Shown here: in pieces, positions 20,893 to 33,699 of the stretch
How the letters are laid out: every line of letters begins with the position of its first letter
Numbering within the stretch: position 1 is the stretch's first letter
DNA from: Liquidambar formosana
Taxonomy: Eukaryota > Streptophyta > Magnoliopsida > Saxifragales > Altingiaceae
Reading direction: 5' to 3'
Length of the DNA: 64,000 nucleotides
NCBI GenBank assembly: GCA_039720395.1
Contig: CM077828.1
Coordinates: 26,578,717 to 26,642,716 of the forward strand
Made by a program: the position numbers and the translations under genes
The notes under the pieces: model-generated
Database searches by the model: none
What the model was told of the DNA's origin: nothing
Seen by the model: the letters and a program-made list of their open reading frames with translations, nothing else

Positions 20893-23800
20893 CTAAAGAC
20901 TCGAAGCAATAGCAAGGCCTTGAAGCAATTGCACTACATCCACAGTATCATCTAGGTAGTACCGAGCTTTACTTGGTTTTTGGCCGACGGTGCATGCAAA
21001 GATCTCTGGAGCTGCAGAAAATGATGGACAATGAGATGTGCTTGATATGCTCTCAAACATATCCTCATCAGATCTATCATCCCCAATGCACATCACAAAA
21101 TCTGGAGGTTTCCCATTATTGATCATTGTGGAAAGAACTTTCTCCGCAACCAATCCTTTACTCACCCCCTGCATGTCATATGGCACATGTTAGGACATTT
21201 GACTAAGATAAGATCAGAAGTATAAAAGAAGAGAAAAAAGAAAGCCTACATACCTGTGGTTTAACTTCAACAATATGCTGGCCCCTCTTAACAACTACAG
21301 GCTCATTTGCAAGGACGTTTTCAAGGTGATCCAACAGCTCCTTGGCCTGGCAAGATCCAAAATCAGGGTCAGCATCTTGATGATGCCATACCAAGGCACT
21401 CTCCTTAGCCTCGATGTAGGATCCATCAGTTGTCTCAGTATATTGTTTCATCACAGGCTCTGCAATTCTTTTCCAATCAAAGTCAACAACTAAGTGGCTG
21501 GATTCCCAATCGGATAGTCTTTTCCACCTGTGAGAAGACTTCAATCCTCAGTTATGTAGAATTAACCAACATCAAGTAATTTAAGACAAGTTCAAAGCCC
21601 CCTTTCTATTTTCAAATGAGAGGATGCTGATTAATTCACTGAAAAGCCAAAACATCATGTGGTATGGAACAAAACAGTATCTTAAAAGACAATATTAAAT
21701 TTGAATTGGGCAGGGAGAACAAGAGAGTGAAAGCCATCCAAGAGGATTTGGTCACTTGCAATGATGATCAATGATCACACTAGTAAGGAGTAATTTGATT
21801 AAAGTTAAAGGCGCTACAAGGAAAAATGAAGGCTACAAAGAACGTGAGTCGAGATGGTGAGGAAAGACATAATGGCCTATGTTTTAACAGAGGATGTCAA
21901 CATAGATAGTGATGAATGGCCAAGAAGATTCATGTGGTGGAACCCAACTAGTTGGGAATTAAAGCTCTGTTAGTTGAAAGATTGTTGAGTAGCCAAATTT
22001 GCAACATAAATATATAAGATACCACAAGAATATACCTTATGAAGTACCCATGCTCAGCTGCTATTCCCAGATCATCACATTCAGCAAACCAATCACTCAG
22101 AGGGTTCTGCCCCCTCCCACTAACAATAAACACGGTGTTCTTAGGATCACTACAAAGATTGTTCAGAATGGAAATGACTTCAGGACTGGGGGATTTAACA
22201 ATAGAAGATTGGGGCACCACCGTTCCATCGTAATCCAAAAAGATTGCCCTTCTATTTGTCCTCATATATGAAGAGAAAATATGATCAAGCGAAAGCCTCC
22301 TAAAACTTGGAGAAAGAGCCACAATTCTGAAACTCAGACCAAAACCAATGCCCCAGCAACGTTTACTGTAGTGATCTTTGCATGCTCGCTCCAAATCCTG
22401 CATAAAACTCCGAGCCCAATAAGCCACATCATGCGAGCTAACAAAGCGATAGTGCTTCTCATGCCGCAACTGCTTCTCTAAATCAGGCATCGTGATGGCC
22501 TCATTTAGTGCTTCGGCTACAGCATCAATGTCCCATGGGTTAACCCTAATTGCCCCACTTAGAGATGGCGAGCAACCTATGAACTCTGAAACAACAAGCG
22601 TACTTGTATGAGGAGACCCAGAGGTAATGCCCAAAGCTTCATCCATTTTTGGAGTACCCTGCCGGCAAATTATGTACTTGTATGGGATTAAGTTCATTCC
22701 ATCCCTCACGGCATTCACAATGCAACATTCTGCTAATGCATAATAGGCAGTTTTCTCATAAAATGGCACTCGGCGATCAATCAGGATAACAGGCTCATAG
22801 CCTGGAAAACCATAAACTTCGTTTATCCTTCTGGCAGCTGTATATGTCTCCCTCTTTGCCTCCTGAACATCTTTTCCCGTGCTCCTTGCAGGATTCACAA
22901 TTTGAACAAGGACTAGCTTACCCCGCAACTCCGGATGTTGGCACAAAAGCTGTTCTACTGCAAGTAATTTTAGGCTGATGCCTTTAAATATGTCCATGTC
23001 ATCAACACCCAAAATAATCTTTTTCCCCTTAAACTGTTCTTGGATTTCTTTGGCCTTGATGGATGAAGAGGGCACATTTAATGCAGATTCAAGTCGACCC
23101 ATATGAATCCCCACAGGTAAAATTTTGACGTATACTGTGCGACCAAAATATTCGAGTCCAATGTAGCCCCTCTTGGATGCATAGTCCAGGCCCAGCATTC
23201 TACTGCAACAAGACAGAAAGTGGCGAGCATAATCAAATGTATGAAAACCAATTAAATCTGCATTCAGCAATGCTTTTAGAATTTCGTCTCTGACTGGTAA
23301 AGTTCGGTAGATCTCTGAAGAGGGGAATGGGCTGTGGAGGAAGAAGCCAAGCTTAACTCGATTGAAACGCTTCCTTAAGAAAGTCGGAAGAATCATAAGA
23401 TGATAGTCATGAACCCAAACATAATCATCTTCAGGGTTGATCACCTCCATGACCTTATCTGCAAATATTTTATTAGCAGAAACGTAGGCTTGCCAAAGCA
23501 ACCGATCAAAGCGGTTACTATGGTCCGGGCACATGGGCAGCATGTAATGGAAAAGGGGCCACAAATGCTGCTTACAAAACCCATGATAAAACATATTTTG
23601 AAGGTCCAGAGGAAGAAATGTAGGCACACAATTAAATTCCTCTAGCAATTTCTGGGCAACTTCTTCTTGTTCACTGGCATCTACATCAACCTTCAGAGAC
23701 CCCACATAAACAACTTCAGCTTCAGATGAGAAACCATCCTTCATCTGTAATAAAAGTGCATCCTCATCAAAACTGAAGCACCATCTGGAAGTTTCTGAAT

Positions 23801-24023
23801 CTTTTTGAGCATGTAAAGGGAGAAAATTTGCCACAATAATTATTTTCTCACGGCACACAGATGAGGAAACACCTGAATCTTCATCATTACTTCCATCACC
23901 ATCTACATCAGAGATGATTCCTGGGACAGTCATCACCCGGGGAAGGTTTCTAGGAGTTTGAGGGAAATCCAAAAAGTTCCCAGATGTTAAGTCCAAAAAA
24001 CTTGTGCAAGGTCTTGAAATCAT
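20893..24023 (-). CDS. TPS10: Class II trehalose-6-phosphate synthase/phosphatase-like protein, TPS9/TPS10 type
   Basis: Three coding exons on the minus strand: 24023-22036, 21527-21254 and 21168-20893. They join in frame to about 845 aa, the usual class II length. The N-terminus has the class II phrase L-P-R-V-M-T-V-P-G-I-I-S-D-V-D. An OtsA-like glucosyltransferase domain (H-D-Y-H-L-M near residue 200; D-G-M-N-L-I-P-Y-K near 460) is followed by an OtsB-like HAD domain with L-D-Y-D-G-T near 600, I-V-S-G-R-G, and G-D-D-R-S-D-E-D-M-F near 790. Substrate residues of active synthases are changed: I-V-A-N-F-L-P-L has F where class I enzymes have R, and P-Y-K replaces the S-Y-E motif. As in other class II members, synthase activity is therefore unlikely and a regulatory role in trehalose-6-phosphate/sugar signalling is more likely. 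The long first coding exon and two short downstream exons match known class II structure. TPS9 versus TPS10 cannot be separated here. Confidence 0.95.
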
Positions 24024-24138
24024 GACTATCAGAATGAGTTTTTAGTCCGGTGATCAAGTTACAGAAGTACGGATGAATGAAGGACTAACACCCTTCTTAT
24101 CAAAAGAAGATCTAGAAAAGTTACAGAGAATCAAGCAC
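24024..24138 (-). promoter_or_regulatory. 5' UTR exon 2 of the TPS gene
   Basis: Follows a strong acceptor (ccttctttctgtag) whose exon begins at 24138 and runs straight into the start codon. It contains no ATG on the sense strand before the TPS start. Confidence 0.7.
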
Positions 24139-24552
24139 CTACAGAAAGAAGGGGAAAGATTGTTATTGATCACAGTTTGCGGCAAAATGCAGGGCCCTAA
24201 ATTATGCAACTGGTATATAGATACAAAAGCATCAAAAGTATAGCTAATTATTGCCGTTCATGAATCTTAGATTATTGTTGCAGCTACAGGTCCAATCCTA
24301 ATAATCCAAGACAATTTGTGTCACAATATATACTACTTTCTGACACTTCTCTGTAAATATTGGGTTTCTACGAACTACTAACAAGATAAGCTTCAGTATT
24401 TTAATGACAAACGAACAAACAGCATCACTGAAGATGGAATTTATAGAGCCATATGCAATGCGAAAAAGATGGCTGTAGGATTGTTCAATTCTAGATGTCA
24501 TATTTCAACTATTAGATAAAAAAACAATGAGAAAAGATGCCAAAGCCTTTGT

Positions 24553-24640
24553 AGAACAGTGGTGCTAGCATGGCATGCGTAGGACTGGGGTCAGGGGTTC
24601 AAATCTTAAAAAAATAAATGAATGAATAAATTATTCAAGA
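24553..24640 (+). mobile_element. SINE-like fragment in the TPS leader intron
   Basis: A tRNA-like head (gtggtgctagcatggc) and a box B-like ggttcaaatc are followed by an A-rich tail (aaaaaaataaatgaatgaat). Confidence 0.45.
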
Positions 24641-26397
24641 TATATAAAATTATTTAGAAAAATTAAATATCACTTGCTATCCCCATGAGTTCTAAGTTCT
24701 CAGAGTCACACATGCCTGATATGACAGTTCATTAGAAATGGTTCACAACATATCTACTGACTTAATGTGTAATCATCATGAAGGCAGGCGTCCTCTTCGC
24801 AAGGAAGCCCTTAAATGAATACAGATTGTAGAGCAGGAAATGCAAAGGCCCAGGAACAAACAACAGCAAGATGGAGGCAAAACATGCTTAGGTGATGACA
24901 AACTAAAACCAGGTATAACCATGCCTGAACTAACTTAAAAGGAAAGAAAGAAAGAGAAGTTCTTAAATTTTTCCATGAAAAAAAGAGAGGATAACATTTC
25001 TCCATGCATAAATGGGCCTTCAAGCTCTTGCCCATGAAATCCTTAATCTCAACTAACAAACTACCACTAACAATTTATTTATTTATGAGAAAATGACATA
25101 GTCTTCCAATTCTACATTAGACATCTGGTGATTCTGGATTGCAGATTGAATTTCTCAGAGAGCAAAGGAACAGTATGCTTTTACAACTTTAACTAATTAA
25201 ACAGTAAACCTACCACAATGTTGAAATATTGTAAAGCTATCAACAGATAAACAAAAAATGCATATATCAATGTGTATTAGAGTAGCAAGAGTAAAGGGAA
25301 AAATGAGAAGCTCCGGCACAAACAATAACAAGTAAATCAACAGTGCCATAAGGATGTCATTTTACTGACAACAGTCAATACACCAAAATTTGCAATGAAC
25401 TGAATTGTCCCAAACATTTCTGTTGACAAAGAAATTGTATTCAATTCTCCACAAAAATTGTCCAATGTAATCAGAGCTAGAGATAATGATGTACCAACAA
25501 TTGACACAATGACAAAATTGGATGATCAAGGGCCATCTAAACAGAGGCATTATATGCTGAGACGGTGAGACCCATCCAAGGTTTGCCCCGAAACAATAAG
25601 AGCTCATACCATAGCTCAAATCACAATAATAATAATACTAATAAGATGATGAAAAAGAATGGAACAAATACTAATCTTATAAGAAGAGAAAACAAGAGTG
25701 AAACACATGCATCACAAATTGCAATTTATGTTAGCTTCCTGCACTCCACATTCTGATATATATGTTGTATATATGCACACACTCATATGGGAAGGTAGAG
25801 CACAAAGGTGGAGTTTGAAAAACACTACACCATGTACATACATACCAGGAATTTTTGTTAGCTTGAGAGCAGGCAACAGAAACTGCTTTAAGGACTGTTG
25901 AAATGATAAGTTACAAATTCAGGGTGCAGACAAAATTTATAGAGCAACACAGACTTTTTTTATTTAAAGGAATCTTTTTTAATTAAGTAGATATCCCAGT
26001 AAATCTATCAATATAATGCAATCCTCACAAATATCACTTCAAATCATTTGGTTATCCTTAAATCATCTTATCTGTCTTCTAATTATGGAAATAAGGGAAG
26101 ATTTTCCAGTGAAAAAAGATTTGGCTCTTTATGGAGTTTGTCCTTATCTTCCTCATTAATTCAAATCCTCATTCAACAAACCAAAAAAGGAAATGAGAAT
26201 TGAAAAATCATCTTCCCCCAATCAACTCATTGATTATTTCCAAAAAAAAAATGTATTAACCTTAAGGCTCCATTTATCTTAATGGGATTGATTACTAACA
26301 ATCTCCTCCCTTAAATATCTTCTCTGCTTGTTCTCTAGAAATGAATGGCTTCCTAAAATTTAATTTTATATATGCATACATATGATTGGGCGTTTGG

Positions 26398-26575
26398 GTC
26401 ATTCTCTGGTGCAATAGTAACAGTCTTTGGCTACCAAGCAAGAAGGCGCAGGTTTCTTGAGGGTGGTCACTTGATGCTAAAAAACAAAAGTTGGGACTTT
26501 ATCCAACTTACCCCTCCTAGGCCCTGGCTTAGCTGAACCAACACTGGGTGATGGCCAATGAGTTTTTTCGGAACA
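26398..26575 (+). mobile_element. SINE-like segment in the TPS leader intron
   Basis: It starts ggtcattctctggtgcaata and contains ggcgcaggtttcttgaggg, with a tail around 'gggtgatggccaatgagt'. The layout resembles Au-type plant SINEs. No A- or T-run tail is clear. Confidence 0.4.
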
Positions 26576-26756
26576 ACAGTAGTTTTTTTTTTAAACGGAT
26601 AAAATGGCACTTTGAAGTTTTAACTGAGTTTTAAATTGGGAAATGAGCCTCTTGAAGTGAAAGCCTAAGGTTGGCAAAACAATAGAAAATCCATACTCAT
26701 GCTCAAAGCGACATCCGAACCTCAAATCTAAAATAATAATAATAATAGTAAATTAT

Positions 26757-27047
26757 TGACGCTCCGTTTGGTTGCCAAAAAACCGCAGGAAAAAATAAAA
26801 AGAAAAGTAAAATTGAAGCTAGCACGTTTTTTGTTCGTTTCGTTGCACAAAAAAAAAAAGTTTTTTAAAAAAATAAAAATAAAAATAAAAATAATAAATT
26901 TACTCAACCAATTTGTTGTGTTGGAAATTTTCGTTTTTTATTTTTCTTTTTCATTTAGTATTGAAAACCAAACAACAATAAACGTACAACTTCAATCATC
27001 TGTTTTCCTTTTCATTTTCCTCAGCATTCTCTGCAACCAAACAGAGA
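26757..27047. mobile_element. Tourist-like MITE in the TPS leader intron
   Basis: The left end gctccgtttggttgcc is the inverse of ctgcaaccaaacagag on the right. TTA occurs at both borders, consistent with a PIF/Harbinger 3-bp target duplication. Confidence 0.65.
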
Positions 27048-27156
27048 TTAATCATGCGTATACGGAGATAGAAAAATGCTTATCATCTCTCCCCCCCCAC
27101 CAAAAAAAAAAAAAAAAAACCTTCAAGATCATAAATATCGGAAGTTATACATATGA

Positions 27157-27190
27157 AAGAGAGAGAGAAGGAGAGAGAGAGAGAGAGAGA
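27157..27190. repeat. (GA)n microsatellite
   Basis: Interrupted AG dinucleotide run. A second lies at 27858-27886. Both flank the TPS leader exon. Confidence 0.8.
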
Positions 27191-27340
27191 AATGCTGAAT
27201 AATCTTACAGAGAGAAAGAAACTTGAACACATGGTCGAGAATCAAAGCTACGGCCAAACCTCAAGATCTCAAAAATCGCAAATTACACAAACATATATAT
27301 GCATATATTAGAGAGAGAAAAAAAGAGAGAGAGACGTTAC

Positions 27341-27590
27341 CTGAAACGAAAACGAAACTGATCCAACAAAACAGAGCTACAAACGGAGCCGAGAGTTTAA
27401 TTAATACGACTGACGACGATAAATTTTTCCCGAGAAAGTGGTAGAAAATGTGATGGGAAAAATGAGAAAAAGCAAAAAGAAAAAGAAAAAAGAAGGGATA
27501 ATTGAGAGAGAGGAGCTTAAAGGAAGAGTGAACCAACTCACAAAAAGAGTGAGAATTTCTCCTTCATACAGTTAGATTCAGAATTTATGT
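27341..27590 (-). promoter_or_regulatory. TPS 5' UTR exon 1 and transcription start region
   Basis: Ends in the donor TTTCAG|GTAACG. On the minus strand it is pyrimidine-rich (complement of the A/G-rich 27470-27530) and contains no ATG, so scanning ribosomes would meet none before the coding exon. The right limit is a guess. Confidence 0.5.
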
Positions 27591-27855
27591 ACACCTGTGT
27601 ACATATATGCATATATGTGTGCGTATCTGTGTTAGGTTGAAGGCCGGTGGGATTTGTGAGGGAGTTTTTATGGGTTCGAAACGGACTAGAAAAAAAAGAG
27701 AGGAAGGTGAAATTTTTTTTAAAAAATGGGGGAGGTTATGTTTGGTGTTCATTCATTCAACAAAGGAAGCCCAAGGCAGATTAAACGTACAAAGTCAAAA
27801 AGATAAACTATATTTATCCATATTTTTTATTTTTCATTTAAAAATACACAAACAG

Positions 27856-27886
<31 letters not shown>

Positions 27887-28113
27887 CATCGTTGCATAGT
27901 AAACTTGGTTGGTCTTACGTTATGATCCTGTATTTTTGGTTTCTAAATTGACCCTTCGTTGAAACATTATTACATAACTGCCCTTGCTTGTTTCAAATCC
28001 TTCTCGAATATTTTTTTTTTCTTTTTTTATTCTTTGAAATTTATTTCAGGAGGGAGGGAGAGATTACTAGAATCTAAAAGAGGGTAGATTTATCAAAATA
28101 AATAATAAATTAA

Positions 28114-28310
28114 CCCTCTATTTGGTTCTTGAAATCTACGAAGGAAAAAAAGGGTAGGAAAGAAAATGAAAGGAAAAAATAAAATTATATTAAGCAAAAT
28201 TATTCCGATTATTCTTTTTCCCCTAATTTTTCATTGCAATCAAATAAGAGAAAGTATAATTCTTTATATTTTATTTTCTTCCTTAATAAAATCTAGAACC
28301 AAATAGAGCC
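28114..28310. mobile_element. Tourist-type MITE (PIF/Harbinger)
   Basis: The ends ccctctatttggttct and agaaccaaatagagcc are inverse of each other, and TAA flanks both sides (28111-28113 and 28311-28313). Confidence 0.8.
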
Positions 28311-28608
28311 TAAAAGAAGGGAGAAAAAATATGAGGTAAAAAAAGGATAGAAACTTGTGTAATGCAGTGATGTCATATTATTATACTGACATAGTGTTAT
28401 ATGTTAATAATAACACAATTGCAAGACATAGTGGTAGTAAGTTTTGATAAAAGAGCATATGGATCAAAATTTTGTAAAAAATAGACAATCATTTTGACAC
28501 ATACGCCTTCTCTTCAACCCAAATTTGACACGTGTGTTCTCTTTGTTGTGTTTTTTATTAACTTGTATGGTAGTACATCACACTTACATGGTATCAATTT
28601 TACACATG

Positions 28609-28788
28609 TTTTTTTTTTTTTTTTTTCCTTTTATTTTTGGTTTCCCAAGGTATTCTTAGGTTTCGCTCAAAACTAATCCTTCAAAGTACGGTTGGGTTCT
28701 AAGAAAGTTTGTTGCATCCACAAGGACTCGAACCAGAGACCCATTGCTTAAGCCATAGTACTTTCCACTCAGACCAACCTTCGTTGGT
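28609..28788 (-). mobile_element. tRNA-derived SINE
   Basis: On the minus strand the head has ggttggtctgagtgg (box A region) and a good box B, ggttcgagtcc. It ends in a poly(A) tract (plus-strand T-run at about 28609-28626). It is not a tRNA gene because no acceptor stem closes and an A-tail follows. Confidence 0.65.
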
Positions 28789-31700
28789 GTTTTTTTTTTT
28801 TTTTTTTTTCCTTTGCAGTAAACTAATTTACCAAATCATAGATTGATCACCCAAAAGTAATAGGGGAGATTGTTTTTTCCTCCTATTTATTCATCTTCTT
28901 ATGATTTAGGTTGTATATTTTATTTAGACATTGGAGATATTGAGTTTTTTAGACAATATTTTTTATGATTATTTTGTTGCAACATTTCCTCAAGCCACGA
29001 TCCAAAATTAGAACCATAATTGATGAATGAGCACAATTGTATAGAATAAATGGTGTCTAATTTGTCGGTGAAGCTTAGTTCAACAACCTAATTAAGACAA
29101 TCTCACCTAATCATATTGTTGGGTATATCAAGAGATTTTACCCATCTCATTTACCTATTGACTTAAGGTCCTCCCTCATAAAATTTTTTCATCAAATTCA
29201 AACTTCCTCTCATCATATTTGTTGATACATGATGGTGATAGTCTTTGAATTCTAATTGGTATGCCTGCATTTTTATTTTTTTTTCTTAGAGAAAAAAACC
29301 CAACCCCTCACCTTCTTTTATTTAAGGAAAATCTTCTCAACCCATGCCTGCCCATAAAGGAAACAAAAGAAATAAAATGGTCTTTTCATTAGTTCTTCTA
29401 TTAGTCAGAAACAGAAGCACCCAAACTTGAGATTTACCACACTTAGTCGGCAACCACCATTTTTTTGTTATTTCTTGCAATGACCAACAACATGGTAGAA
29501 CACATAACGACAACACTTGGATAGGATATATATCGCCATCCATTGTAATCTTGAGTTCATGTGTGTGTTGATCCCTCCATGGGATTCAATTTTTCCAAAT
29601 TTGAGAGTTACTTTATTTCAATTTATATAAAACCCTATTATTCAAAATTTCAGCCTACCTTACTTTAGATTAAGATCGAGTTTAAACTTAATTAGTAGGT
29701 GGGCCTAGTCTATGGTTACCTACTTATCCACACATCATCCCAAAAATCGCAAAATGTATATAATGTGTACGTCGCAACTCAACACAATTTTATTTTATCT
29801 ATAAAAAAACAAAAAAACAAAACAAACCCTCCTGTCACAAACAACATTAGAAGATTAAAGGCAAAACTTAATGCAAGTGTGTTTGGATCACCTAAAACCC
29901 TTTTTTTTTTTTTTAGGTTCTTATGGGAGGACTTCATTATCTCATTATATAAAATTATCCACTAATAGTGTTCTCGGACCATTTTTTTTATCTCTTACCT
30001 AAAATTGACCGTTGCTATTTTAAAATTGCCTGCATAAGGATAACTAGATAAACATGGACTAGTCCCACCAACTAAATCATATTTCACATTTTTTTTTCCC
30101 ATTGAATTAGACTACGTGTACATAAATTTACATTAAAATTAGTACAATGATTAAAAAATATGACTTTGTGACCGCCCCAATTCCAATATTGTACCCCATC
30201 AACGGTTTCCCAACATCAATATAAAATGGTGGGAGACTTTTGGACGACTTGGGAACAATAGGATTACTACCAAGACTTGGAACAGTAGGATTACCACCAA
30301 AATCAACATCCTTAATTACGTTTATTACCGTGTATGAAGGCAATTAATTTTTTAAACAAAGATAATTGTTTTTTTTTACTTATAACAATATGAGTTATGC
30401 TATATGGGCATATGGATAGAGATGGAATGTTAGCTGACTCCCCCACAAGGAAGTGAATCTTTTATTTAAAATTGCACCAACAAATTTATTTAAGTAAAGG
30501 TGATGATGAAAATTTCACTATTGGCCCTAGTCTTAGTCTTCATCCAAGTTATTACATTCTTTATCTTTTGTGAAGACGTGTATTTAAATGATAATAATGA
30601 CTATTAAACGGCAGTTAGCATATGAGAGGATCCGTTACAAATACTTAATTAAATGTAAAATTATGAAGAGGGCATTGCATAGTCCGAGTGTATATTGCGT
30701 AAGTCCCAAGACATGCAAGGACATTACAAGGATTCCATGTATAATATCCAAGAATAAAATGGCATGAGGTTTAATGACGCGTACCTATACAAGTTTGATT
30801 TCTTCTTTTATTTAAAAAAATTTGTTTGAAATTTTACATCAACTTCAATTGAAACATGTGGGCTCGTATTAACATTTTTTGTTTAAATTTTATATAAGAA
30901 AGTGAACTCAATGTAAAATAGGGCAAAGAGATAGAGTTGGGGAGTGGGGGAGGGGGTCAAACTCTCTCTTGGTCAAACTTCAACCTTGCATAGAGAAATT
31001 AAAGCTACTTGAACGTATCTTTATGGGTGTAGTGAAGAGCTCTTCAAGGGTTTCATTTGGCCACATACAATCACGGATGAAGTTAAATGATACCCTTTTT
31101 TTTTTTTTTTTGGGAGGGTGGGGTGGTGTAGTTACGTCCCATCAAAAAAAAAAAAAAAAAAAAATTCCCTATTTTATATGTTGAAGTTTTGAAATTCTAT
31201 ATTTTCCATCACTAAATTTTTTTTTGACCCCTTTATTTTTCTTTCCAACCTCTCTTATTTTTTATTTTTTCCTATATATAAAACCCTCCGATCCTCCTTT
31301 CCTTCTCTTTGTTGATTTTTTTCTCTCTATTTGATTATAATTTTTTTGCAATTTTTTCGACTCCCAAATACCAATAGATGAGAACAATTTTGAACTAAAA
31401 CATATTTGATTTTCTAAATTAGGATAAAGTATTAACTAACCAAAGGTCATCTTCTTTAAACTAAATTTCTAACTTCATCCTTACATATAGATAATATTAT
31501 CATAAGATTTCATGTGTTTTAGACACATAAGTCAGTTAAAGTTTAGTGAAATGAAATTCTTATAAATTTAGAATGTTGTGTGTAAGCTTATTGTAATCAA
31601 ATTTTTACTATTATATTTATATAAATATGATAGACACAATGTAACAAATTTAATGAAATGACATATGTCCTAATCCACGTGCCCAAAATTTCAAGGTACG

Positions 31701-32222
31701 AGTATAAAGAAGAAATCAAAGGCTGGAGTAGGCCGGTGAGGGTATGGTAGTGAACAACAAAACAATGGCTCACCAATAACTACATGGGTACGTGATGGGA
31801 CATTGTTTGTTAAAGGGGTTGAGGTGAGCTGGCTCATAATAATTGACAGCTGGGTAAAAACCCAAACGACATGATAACTTTGACGTTTCGGGACACTGCA
31901 CGCACGCGGCTACTCGACCTCGCCATATCCTAGCTGGCTGTTACTGGATAAGACGGCATTTACTCTTTCACTTTATCCTACTTCTTATGACGCAAGTAAC
32001 CTTGTTCATACCTGTCAAGTGTCAAGGTATATTCGCTGTTGTAACATTTTTCTTTTTGAGAATGGGATAAATACATAGAACGATGGATCCCCTAGTTGGG
32101 GACCATTTGTCCCCAATTATTATTAATTCTTGTGCCGCATGGGTATAAATTTATTTTGGGTGGGCTCGGAGAAGGGTCATCTCCAAAAAAAATATAATTT
32201 TTCTAAGCTTAACTCAAAGGGT
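28789..32222. other. Gene-poor AT-rich stretch
   Basis: No coding frame, RNA gene or element with clear termini recognised. It holds many A and T runs, such as those near 28791, 31100 and 31146. Confidence 0.5.
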
Positions 32223-32231
32223 TAACTCAAA

Positions 32232-32630
32232 GGAAACGACTATTGCAACCCCCGTTCCTATAAGCTCACCTCTCATTCTTTAGATTTTTAAGGTTTTATG
32301 TAAAATATAAAAAATTTTTATGAAAACCGACCATGATGTCTACTAGAAAACATCATTTTGAACAACTTTATAGAATAAAGTTTTTCCAAAATCTATCGTT
32401 TAGATAGACTTTTTGGTAAAAAATAAAATAAAGGCTATAAATAATTAAAAAGTATATTTAAACGATAAATTTAGGAAAAACTTTATTCTACAAAATTATT
32501 CAAAATGATGTTTTCTAGTGGACATCACGGCCGGTTTTCATAAAAACTTTTTATATTTTGCATAAAACCTTAAAAACCTAAAGGATGGGGGGTGGGCTTA
32601 TAGGAATGGGGGGTTGCAATAGCCGTTCCC
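32232..32630. mobile_element. Mutator-type foldback MITE, family M1 copy 1
   Basis: A 399-bp near-palindrome. The right end is the inverse of gggaacggctattgcaa; the left end differs from that by two bases. Perfect 9-bp target duplication taactcaaa at 32223-32231 and 32631-32639. The interior shares long blocks with copies at 37120, 54981, 55499 and 57311. Confidence 0.95.
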
Positions 32631-33514
32631 TAACTCAAATTGAGGTTAGGTCAATGTTTTCCAACCCAAATTCAAAACCATCCCCAGTGAAAATGCAGTA
32701 TGAGCTTATTGATAAGGGTGGGTCTATTTTCACACCTTTTTTTGCTTATCCACACTTCTTTATGGTTATTTAAGTCATTTAACTTTCTTCATCTTCTCCT
32801 CACCTTTTTAAATATTTTCTCTCTCCTCCCTCTTCTTCCTCTTCCCTCCTCCCCTCTTGTTTCTCCAGCAGCCCCTTTTTTATACTGCAACAGTAACTCC
32901 ATTTGTTTTGGAGCAAAGTTTTATAGAACTTTAAAGAGGAAAATCAAGAAGAGGAAACGGTAAGAGAAAGGGAAAAGCGTGACATTTATCTATGGATATA
33001 AAAAAAAATTACAAAAAATAAAAATAAATGAAGAAGTGGAAGCAACAAAATTTAGCATGACATTCACCTATACTGTTCCTTTTTATACTCTCAATCTCCC
33101 TCTCCCTCATTCTCTTTCTCACTTTTAACTCTTATGAATCTCTCTTAAATTGATAAATCATTTGTTAGTTCTACGACTTTAATGATTGACGAAGTGAATA
33201 GAGATTTATGCATTGATGAGTAATTAAAAAAAATATAAAAAAAATATAAAAAAAAAAAAAGAAAAAAAGAGAAACGAATGAAGAAAAAAAAGCCGTCACC
33301 TATTTTTCTCTTGATTTCCCCTCTAAACAGGATACAAAAATGGATGTCGAGATCAAATAAATCTCAAGATTTCATCCCAGATCGTCAAACTGGGTTTGAT
33401 ATAAGGGGTAAAGCTTCTTTCTTTTAATTAGAATTAGGAAATTTGACAAGGAAATGAGGAAATGACCAAATTAGCCATAAAAGAGTGTGGATAAACAAAA
33501 AGGGTGTGGAAATA

Positions 33515-33699
33515 GGCTCAGCCTAGTGATAAGGGTACCTAGTTTTAGGTTTGAGAGTTGAGTCCATCAAGTTACATTTCTAGAAGTTCGAATCCAGTGT
33601 TGGGTAGGAAAGACCCAGCATCGTGCTGGGTTTTTTTTATCCCAACATTGAATCTAAACTCTATCTTTAGGACCAAAAGAAAAAAAAAAAAAAAAAGTA
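33515..33699 (+). mobile_element. tRNA-derived SINE
   Basis: Box A-like gcctagtgataagg lies near the start and box B agttcgaatcc about 60 bp on. The 3' end is an A-rich tail (33671-33696). A small palindrome, acccagcatcgtgctgggt (33611-33629), lies in the body. Confidence 0.72.

Larger units (their letters stand above)
24139..27340 (-). other. 3.2-kb intron in the TPS 5' leader (predicted)
   Basis: The donor at 27340 (TTTCAG|GTAACG) and the acceptor at 24139 both fit consensus on the minus strand. Long leader introns are common in class II TPS genes and can raise expression. It holds a Tourist-like MITE (26757-27047), SINE-like segments near 24553 and 26398, and a poly(C)/poly(A) stretch near 27090. 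No other gene is seen inside. Confidence 0.65.

Noticed and set aside
21948..22035. Extension of the first TPS coding exon past G-Y-F-I-R
   Set aside because: This is read-through into the intron; a donor at 22035 and the acceptor at 21528 restore the family sequence W-K-R-L-S-D-W.
27261..27536. 91-residue frame in the TPS leader as a possible uORF
   Set aside because: It has no ATG start (it opens at TTG) and runs over the predicted leader splice donor.
28690..28780. Possible tRNA gene on the minus strand (good box B, ggttcgagtcc)
   Set aside because: No closing acceptor stem, and the unit runs on into a poly(A) tail; it is better explained as a tRNA-derived SINE.
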